From assembly GCA_035354435.1 (NCBI GenBank), contig DAOQAY010000124.1, positions 1-8,282 on the forward strand: a stretch of DNA of 8,282 nucleotides. Reading direction: 5' to 3'. The notes beneath the pieces are model-generated. The model ran no database searches and had not been told where the DNA came from. It worked only from the letters and a program-made list of their open reading frames with translations. This document shows, one piece after another, positions 6,857 through 8,282 of the stretch. A program made the translations under genes and the position numbers. Each line of letters starts with the position of its first letter. Position 1 is the stretch's first letter. Source of the stretch: JAKLDO01 sp035354435 (lineage in GTDB: Bacteria > UBP6 > UBA1177).

Positions 6857-6909
6857 TTTAAATAAAGCAAACAGTTTTTAAACTTTTAATTGAATCGAAT
6901 TTAAATAAA
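6855..6909. repeat. Two copies of a 12-bp AT-rich direct repeat
   Basis: AATTTAAATAAA occurs at 6855-6866 and again at 6898-6909, 43 bp apart. The first copy overlaps the stop codon of the sirtuin gene. It may be part of an AT-rich promoter or a protein-binding site, or simply low complexity. Confidence 0.4.
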
Positions 6910-6955
6910 ATAAACACCGTAACGGCACAAAAAAGCGCTTAAAACGGAGAAAAAA
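6857..6955. promoter_or_regulatory. AT-rich intergenic region upstream of the RCC1 lipoprotein gene
   Basis: This 99-bp gap is very AT-rich. It holds TAAAAT at 6906-6911 as a possible -10 box, but no convincing -35 at the right distance; TTGAAT at 6890-6895 is too close. A short palindrome AAGCGCTT lies at 6933-6940. No terminator hairpin with a T run follows the sirtuin stop, so read-through into the lipoprotein gene is possible. Confidence 0.35.
6946..6949 (+). promoter_or_regulatory. Ribosome binding site of the RCC1 lipoprotein gene
   Basis: GGAG followed by six A-rich bases precedes the ATG at 6956. The spacing is ideal, and the encoded protein begins directly with a signal peptide, which supports this start. 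Confidence 0.75.
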
Positions 6956-8282
6956 ATGGTTAGGACACTAATTCAACTATCAATTATTCTGACCGCACTG
7001 TTTTTCATTTCGTGCAGCAACATCTCATTTAGCACAGATGGCAGCAATGATTCACCTGATGACGAAATAGTAAATAAAAGTGAGTGGTCTTCGCTCACAG
7101 CTGGCGGCGGTCACACTTGCGGAATTAAAAATGGTGAGCTTTACTGCTGGGGAAGAAACTATTGGGGACAACTCGGCGACGGAACCGATGAAATTAAAAC
7201 CAAACCGGTAAGAATAGGCAATGACAATGACTGGTCAAGTGTTTCAGCCGGATTTTACAATACCTGTGGAATTAGAAACAGTGAACTTTACTGCTGGGGA
7301 AGTACTGATTTTTTTGAACTTGCACCTTATAACACTACTCCGGAAAAGGTAGGCACTGAAAACGGATGGACAGATATAAGTTGCGGGTCCAGACATATCT
7401 GCGGAATACGGAAAGGTTCGCTTTTCTGCTGGGGAATGAATTTCTGTGGAGAGCTTGGAACAGGTTTAGACGAAGCAAGCAATATTCCAGTGCAGGTTGG
7501 GACAGAAAATGACTGGTCTTCAGTGTCAGCAGGAAGTCTGGAAACCTGTGCTATCCGTTCAGGTGAACTCTACTGCTGGGGCGGAGGTTATCCATGCGAA
7601 ACAGACGAAGGAACAGTTGAACATAAAAATATACCGGTAAAAATAGGTACTGAAAAAAATTGGTCTGAAATTGTTTTGACTGAATCAAGATCATGCGGAT
7701 TGAGAAACGGAAAATTGTACTGTTGGAATAGCGAAGATTACGGAAGCGGCAAAACAGTTGTTGAGCAGATCGGGAAATATTCTGACTGGTTCAAAACAGG
7801 AAGAGGTGGAGATCACATCTGTGCAATAAGAAACGGTGAACTTTACTGTTGGGGATGGAATATCATGGGACAGCTTGGCGACGGTTCTGATACTGACAGA
7901 GATACCCCTGTCAGAATTGGAAAAAGCAGTAAATGGACAAATGTTGCCGGAGGAACACTTCACACTTGTGGAGTTAGCGATGAACTTCTTTACTGTTGGG
8001 GGAGCAACAATGATGGTCAGCTTGGAACAGGAGAAATCTCATACCGCAAAGTTCCGGAACAGATCGGAGATTCTGATTCATGGACTGATATTTCATCCGG
8101 AGACAGGCATGCTTGCGGGATACAGGAAGGAAAAATATTCTGCTGGGGAGAAAATCAATCTGGACAACTCGGGACTGGAAATGAAAGTCTGGAACAAACA
8201 CCAGCTTTAATTAATGAAAATTCAGGATGGACTCAATTAGAAACCGGATTTTCTCATACTTGCGGTATTAAAAATGGTGACC
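6956..8282 (+). CDS. RCC1-repeat (beta-propeller) lipoprotein, 3'-truncated by the window
   Basis: The frame runs from ATG 6956 to the right edge without a stop, giving 442 complete codons, so the C-terminus is missing. Residues 1-20 form a lipoprotein signal peptide: a short Arg-containing N-terminus, a hydrophobic core and a lipobox-like FISC with Cys20 as the predicted lipidated residue. An acidic linker (about 21-43, SNDSPDDE) follows. Then RCC1-type repeats start at Trp44, 93, 138, 187, 236, 278, 327, 376 and 425, usually 49 residues apart. Each reads roughly WSSVSAG-x-x-HTCGI-x-NGELYCWG-x-N-x-x-GQLG-x-G. Such repeats fold as propeller blades, and this one should sit at the cell envelope surface. 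Every complete repeat has two Cys eight residues apart. Repeats 2, 4 and 5 have lost the GQLG segment. Bacterial RCC1 proteins have no single known role; binding or adhesion is only a guess. Confidence 0.88.
   Translation, partial: MVRTLIQLSIILTALFFISCSNISFSTDGSNDSPDDEIVNKSEWSSLTAGGGHTCGIKNGELYCWGRNYWGQLGDGTDEIKTKPVRIGNDNDWSSVSAGFYNTCGIRNSELYCWGSTDFFELAPYNTTPEKVGTENGWTDISCGSRHICGIRKGSLFCWGMNFCGELGTGLDEASNIPVQVGTENDWSSVSAGSLETCAIRSGELYCWGGGYPCETDEGTVEHKNIPVKIGTEKNWSEIVLTESRSCGLRNGKLYCWNSEDYGSGKTVVEQIGKYSDWFKTGRGGDHICAIRNGELYCWGWNIMGQLGDGSDTDRDTPVRIGKSSKWTNVAGGTLHTCGVSDELLYCWGSNNDGQLGTGEISYRKVPEQIGDSDSWTDISSGDRHACGIQEGKIFCWGENQSGQLGTGNESLEQTPALINENSGWTQLETGFSHTCGIKNGD
7085..8282 (+). repeat. 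RCC1 repeat array, eight complete and one partial unit
   Basis: Repeat starts (Trp codons) fall at 7085, 7232, 7367, 7514, 7661, 7787, 7934, 8081 and 8228. Six of the eight units are exactly 147 nt; units 2 and 5 are shortened to 135 and 126 nt, both whole codons, so the frame is kept. Conserved cysteines pair as 55/64, 104/113, 149/158, 198/207, 247/256, 289/298, 338/347 and 387/396. Nucleotide identity between units is modest, which argues for old duplication rather than recent expansion. Confidence 0.85.

Noticed and set aside
6887..6904. Imperfect dyad TTAATTGAATCGAATTTAA as an operator
   Set aside because: The symmetry is weak and expected in such AT-rich sequence; no regulator gene lies nearby.
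7691..8201. Two minus-strand frames opposite the RCC1 repeats
   Set aside because: They are antisense shadows with no start-site support and no recognisable domain.
7836..8210. A 124-codon plus-strand frame inside the RCC1 region
   Set aside because: It overlaps the clearly repeated RCC1 frame and its sequence reflects the repeat read out of frame.
7085..8282. CRISPR or other DNA-level tandem repeat
   Set aside because: The periodicity is at protein level (49-residue units) with diverged nucleotides and no spacer structure.

Overview
The window looks like ordinary chromosomal DNA from a moderately AT-rich Gram-negative-type bacterium. The lineage cannot be fixed from sequence alone. The secreted proteins give the best hint: an RCC1-repeat lipoprotein with a Cys pair in every repeat, and a cell-wall amidase with an Asp/Glu/Ser/Thr-rich tail ending in a Gly-Cys-Ser-Cys motif. 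That style recalls deltaproteobacterial or Myxococcota-like genomes (inference, low confidence). The acyl-CoA ligase resembles a subtype I associate with Bacteroidetes, so taxonomy stays open. I see no rRNA, tRNA, CRISPR array, insertion sequence or phage gene.

Layout. Positions 1-1532 (+) hold the 3' part of a secreted N-acetylmuramoyl-L-alanine amidase with three carboxypeptidase-regulatory-like repeats and an acidic tail. Its stop codon overlaps the stop of a convergent minus-strand cluster. Read in its own direction, that cluster runs from 6042 to 1529: a ClC chloride channel/transporter with CBS and TrkA-C domains, an AMP-forming long-chain acyl-CoA ligase, and a multi-pass membrane protein resembling DUF6498. 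A 103-bp divergent intergenic region separates the ClC gene from a plus-strand Sir2-family deacylase (6146-6856). Then, from 6956 to the right edge, comes a long RCC1-repeat lipoprotein gene that is cut off by the window. It is open to the edge with no stop.

How the genes may work together. The minus-strand genes are co-directional with gaps of 68 and 3 nt, so an operon is plausible, but I cannot infer a shared pathway. The sirtuin has the Tyr-x-x-Arg pair of CobB/SIRT5-type deacylases and lies near an acyl-CoA ligase. Acyl-CoA synthetases are classical CobB targets, so a regulatory link is conceivable but unproven. The amidase and the RCC1 protein are envelope proteins with regularly placed cysteines, suggesting an oxidising extracytoplasmic compartment.

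No clearly new defence, mobile or signalling system is visible. The most interesting points are the Cys-paired propeller protein, the unusual ClC regulatory tail and pore residues, and the Cys motif ending the amidase without a membrane anchor.
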